64,000 nucleotides of DNA, from the NCBI GenBank assembly GCA_015066385.1, contig SVOJ01000004.1, positions 1 through 64,000 on the forward strand, given 5' to 3'. Source of the stretch: Oscillospiraceae bacterium. Lineage in GTDB: Bacteria > Bacillota > Clostridia > Oscillospirales > Acutalibacteraceae. This document shows, piece by piece, positions 61,733-64,000 of this stretch. The stretch's first letter is position 1, and each line of letters begins with the position of its first letter. The notes under the pieces were generated by a model, which was not told where the DNA came from, made no database searches, and was given only the letters and a program-made list of their open reading frames with translations. The translations under genes were made by a program, and so were the position numbers.

Positions 61733-64000
61733 ATGAAAGCAAGTGAAAACAGACACTATAAAGTTCTCGAGCTGGACAAGGTTCTGCACAGACTGGCGGA
61801 ACTGACCACCTGCGAGGACGCAAAATGGGAAGCTGAGCGCATCATGCCCTGCACTTCCCTTGTTGAAGCACAGGCGCTGCTGAATCAGACCGAAGCGGCT
61901 TATTTACTGCTTGCCAAATTCGGCGGTCCGTCCTTCGGCAGTATGAAAAATGTGAACAATGCACTGTTCCGCGCTAGTGCGGGCGGTGCACTGACGATGA
62001 AGGAACTGCTTGACATTGCGGAGGATCTGCGTGTCATCCGTTCGGTGTCGGAATGGCGGTTCCGTCAACCGGGTGCTGACAGTTGTCTTGACATCTTGTT
62101 CGGTGCACTCATGCCCCAACGATTGTTGGAAGAAACCATCGTCACATCCATTGTCAGCGAAGAAGAAATGAGCGACCGTGCCTCCCCCGCCCTTGCCGAT
62201 ATCCGCCGCAAGATGCGTCAACAGGCACAGAATATCCGTGACAAATTAGACGGCATGGTGCATTCCGCACACTATAAACAGTATCTGCAGGATGCCATCA
62301 TCACCCAACGCAACGGCAGATTCGTCGTGCCCGTCAAAAATGAATTCAGAGGCAATGTTCCCGGTCTTGTGCATGATACCTCCGGCAGCGGTTCCACCGT
62401 GTTCATTGAGCCGATGGCAGTCGTGGAAGCCAATAATGAAATCCGTGTTCTGCAAGGAAAAGAACGCGAAGAAATTGACCGCATTCTTGCCGAATTATCT
62501 GCACAGGCGGGCGAAGTGGCAGACACCGTCAAGCACAGTTACGAGTGTCTTGTGGAACTCAACCTCATTTTTGCAAAAGCAAGACTTGCCTATGACATGA
62601 ACGCAAGCGTGCCTGCCCTCAACGAGGACGGCATCACCGTCCTCAACAAAGCAAGACACCCGCTGCTCAACAAAAAAACGGTCGTTCCCGTGGATATTTC
62701 CCTGGGTGACCGCTTTGATACGCTCATGATCACAGGTCCCAACACGGGCGGCAAAACCGTTTCTATCAAAACACTCGGTCTTCTCACCCTGATGGCTGCC
62801 TGCGGATTGATGGTCCCGTGTGCGGACGAAACCAAAATCTGCATCTACCGCAAAGTGTTTGCGGATATCGGGGACGAACAGAGCATCGAGCAATCGCTGT
62901 CCACATTCTCCTCGCACATGACCAATATTATCAACATCATCAAGGAAAGCGACACCGACAGCCTGGTTCTGATTGACGAGCTCGGTGCAGGAACCGACCC
63001 TGTGGAGGGTGCCGCCCTCGCCATGGCTATCCTTGAAAGACTGCATTTCAACGGCAGCAAAATTGCCGCCACCACACACTATGCCGAGCTTAAGGCCTAT
63101 GCCTTGCAGACCGCAAGAGTGGAAAACGGCAGCTGCGAATTCGATGTGCAATCCCTTCGCCCGACCTACCGCCTGCTCATCGGCGTTCCCGGCCGAAGCA
63201 ACGCCTTTGCCATCACCGAGCGTCTTGGTATGGATATGGACGTTATTCTTCGTGCAAAAGAATTGGTGGAGGCGGATGATCTGAAGTTTGAAGATGTTGT
63301 GGACTCCCTTGAGGAAAGCCGTCTGAAAATGGAAGAAGAACGCGACGAAGTGGCAGAAAAACGTGCCGAAGCCGAAAAGGCACTCGCAGAAGCACAGAAA
63401 AAACTTGCCGAAGCCGAAGACTTACGCAAACGCGAATATGAAAAAGCACAAACGGAAGCACTTCGCATCACGGAAAATGCCCGCCGCGAAGCCAATGCAC
63501 TGCTTATGGAAGTCGAACGCTTCCGCAAGGACATGAAGACCACCAAAGATGCCGCCGACCTTGCCGCCAAGGCACGTTCTGCCATGAAAAAAGACCTTTC
63601 CAACCTCGACAGTGCGGTCAATCCCGTGGTTACCTCTTTGTATGAGGACGAAGACTATGTCCTGCCCCGTCCGCTTGTTACCGGTGACCGTGTGCTGATT
63701 GCAGACATCGGCAGAGAAGCGGATGTGATGTCCCCCGCCGACCGTAAAGGCAATGTCGAAGTGCTGGCGGGTTCCGCCAAAATGCGTGTGCAGGTCAGCC
63801 GTTTGCGTTTGCTTGAAAAGAAAAAAGAGAAGAAAAAGACCGTATCTGCCCCCACCGTCGCAAGAAGTGAATCCAGACTCACCGCAAGTGCGGAAAACCG
63901 TGTGGACCTGCGCGGTATGAACAAAGAAGAAGCCCTGTTCACCCTCGATGCTTTCATCGACAGTATGCTGTTGTCGGGTCTGCAGGAATTCACCGTCATT
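61733..64000 (+). CDS. mutS2: MutS2 family ATPase/endonuclease (partial, C-terminus off window)
   Basis: 756 codons are visible; the family is about 780-790 long, so only the end of the Smr domain is missing. ATG 61733 is the only reasonable start, although it lacks a close ribosome binding site. The MutS core holds Walker A GPNTGGKT near residue 336 and Walker B LVLIDELGAGTDPVEG near 413, followed by TTHYAELKAYA. A long Glu/Lys/Ala coiled coil (about 520-600) and a KOW-like patch (GDRVLIADIGREADVMS) precede the start of the Smr nuclease domain (VDLRGMNKEEALFTLD) near 723. MutS2 suppresses recombination and, in Bacillus, acts on collided ribosomes. It lies 45 bp behind galK. Confidence 0.97.
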   Translation, partial: MKASENRHYKVLELDKVLHRLAELTTCEDAKWEAERIMPCTSLVEAQALLNQTEAAYLLLAKFGGPSFGSMKNVNNALFRASAGGALTMKELLDIAEDLRVIRSVSEWRFRQPGADSCLDILFGALMPQRLLEETIVTSIVSEEEMSDRASPALADIRRKMRQQAQNIRDKLDGMVHSAHYKQYLQDAIITQRNGRFVVPVKNEFRGNVPGLVHDTSGSGSTVFIEPMAVVEANNEIRVLQGKEREEIDRILAELSAQAGEVADTVKHSYECLVELNLIFAKARLAYDMNASVPALNEDGITVLNKARHPLLNKKTVVPVDISLGDRFDTLMITGPNTGGKTVSIKTLGLLTLMAACGLMVPCADETKICIYRKVFADIGDEQSIEQSLSTFSSHMTNIINIIKESDTDSLVLIDELGAGTDPVEGAALAMAILERLHFNGSKIAATTHYAELKAYALQTARVENGSCEFDVQSLRPTYRLLIGVPGRSNAFAITERLGMDMDVILRAKELVEADDLKFEDVVDSLEESRLKMEEERDEVAEKRAEAEKALAEAQKKLAEAEDLRKREYEKAQTEALRITENARREANALLMEVERFRKDMKTTKDAADLAAKARSAMKKDLSNLDSAVNPVVTSLYEDEDYVLPRPLVTGDRVLIADIGREADVMSPADRKGNVEVLAGSAKMRVQVSRLRLLEKKKEKKKTVSAPTVARSESRLTASAENRVDLRGMNKEEALFTLDAFIDSMLLSGLQEFTVI

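Overview
The window looks like a chromosome segment of a gut-type member of the Clostridia, most likely Oscillospiraceae/Ruminococcaceae (inference, no marker gene seen). Signs are strong AAGGAGG-type ribosome binding sites, many TTGACA-16/17-TATAAT promoters, mid-range GC, and secreted proteins with the ruminococcal dockerin signature (GDxxGDG...DARxxLRxSVGLE). Both window edges cut a gene: a dockerin/leucine-rich-repeat surface protein on the left and mutS2 on the right.

Layout. 1-5.7 kb: a BspA-like leucine-rich-repeat dockerin protein (minus strand, C-terminus off the window), divergent from two tandem M15B D,D-carboxypeptidases that each carry an N-terminal dockerin. 5.7-8.6 kb: a xylAB xylose catabolic operon. 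8.6-9.9 kb: a small dockerin protein of unknown function. 10.1-11.8 kb: a two-gene unit of an IscU-like scaffold and a GGGtGRT-family protein. 11.9-14.4 kb: a GH116-type glycosidase. 14.5-20.9 kb: a metal-responsive operon (ArsR regulator, free heavy-metal-associated domain, P1B-type ATPase), with a 1260-residue beta-helix protein carrying Cys-pair repeats and a dockerin 30 bp downstream. 21.25-21.57 kb: an orphan Nif11-type RiPP precursor, followed by three hairpins.

21.86-53.34 kb, about half the window, is one uninterrupted minus-strand gene for a secreted protein of about 10,490 residues. It has a distinct N-terminal head, then at least 16 copies of a 426-823 residue helical repeat marked by YFINANG-like and WLLFG..Y.FF-like motifs, and a short amphipathic aromatic tail. 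I recognise no characterised family. It is the strongest candidate here for an undescribed system.

53.6-64 kb: a divergently transcribed GT-C-like membrane protein, an Lgt-like membrane protein, MgtC, GAPDH, a D-2-hydroxyacid dehydrogenase, a TVP38/DedA-type membrane protein, a galactokinase-like kinase and mutS2.

Taken together, the segment combines sugar catabolism (xylAB, GH116, GHMP kinase, GAPDH) with a surface proteome: five dockerin proteins, two of them peptidoglycan carboxypeptidases, plus the giant repeat protein. No cohesin scaffoldin is seen here. All function calls come from reading translated sequence and motifs; no database search or structure prediction was possible.
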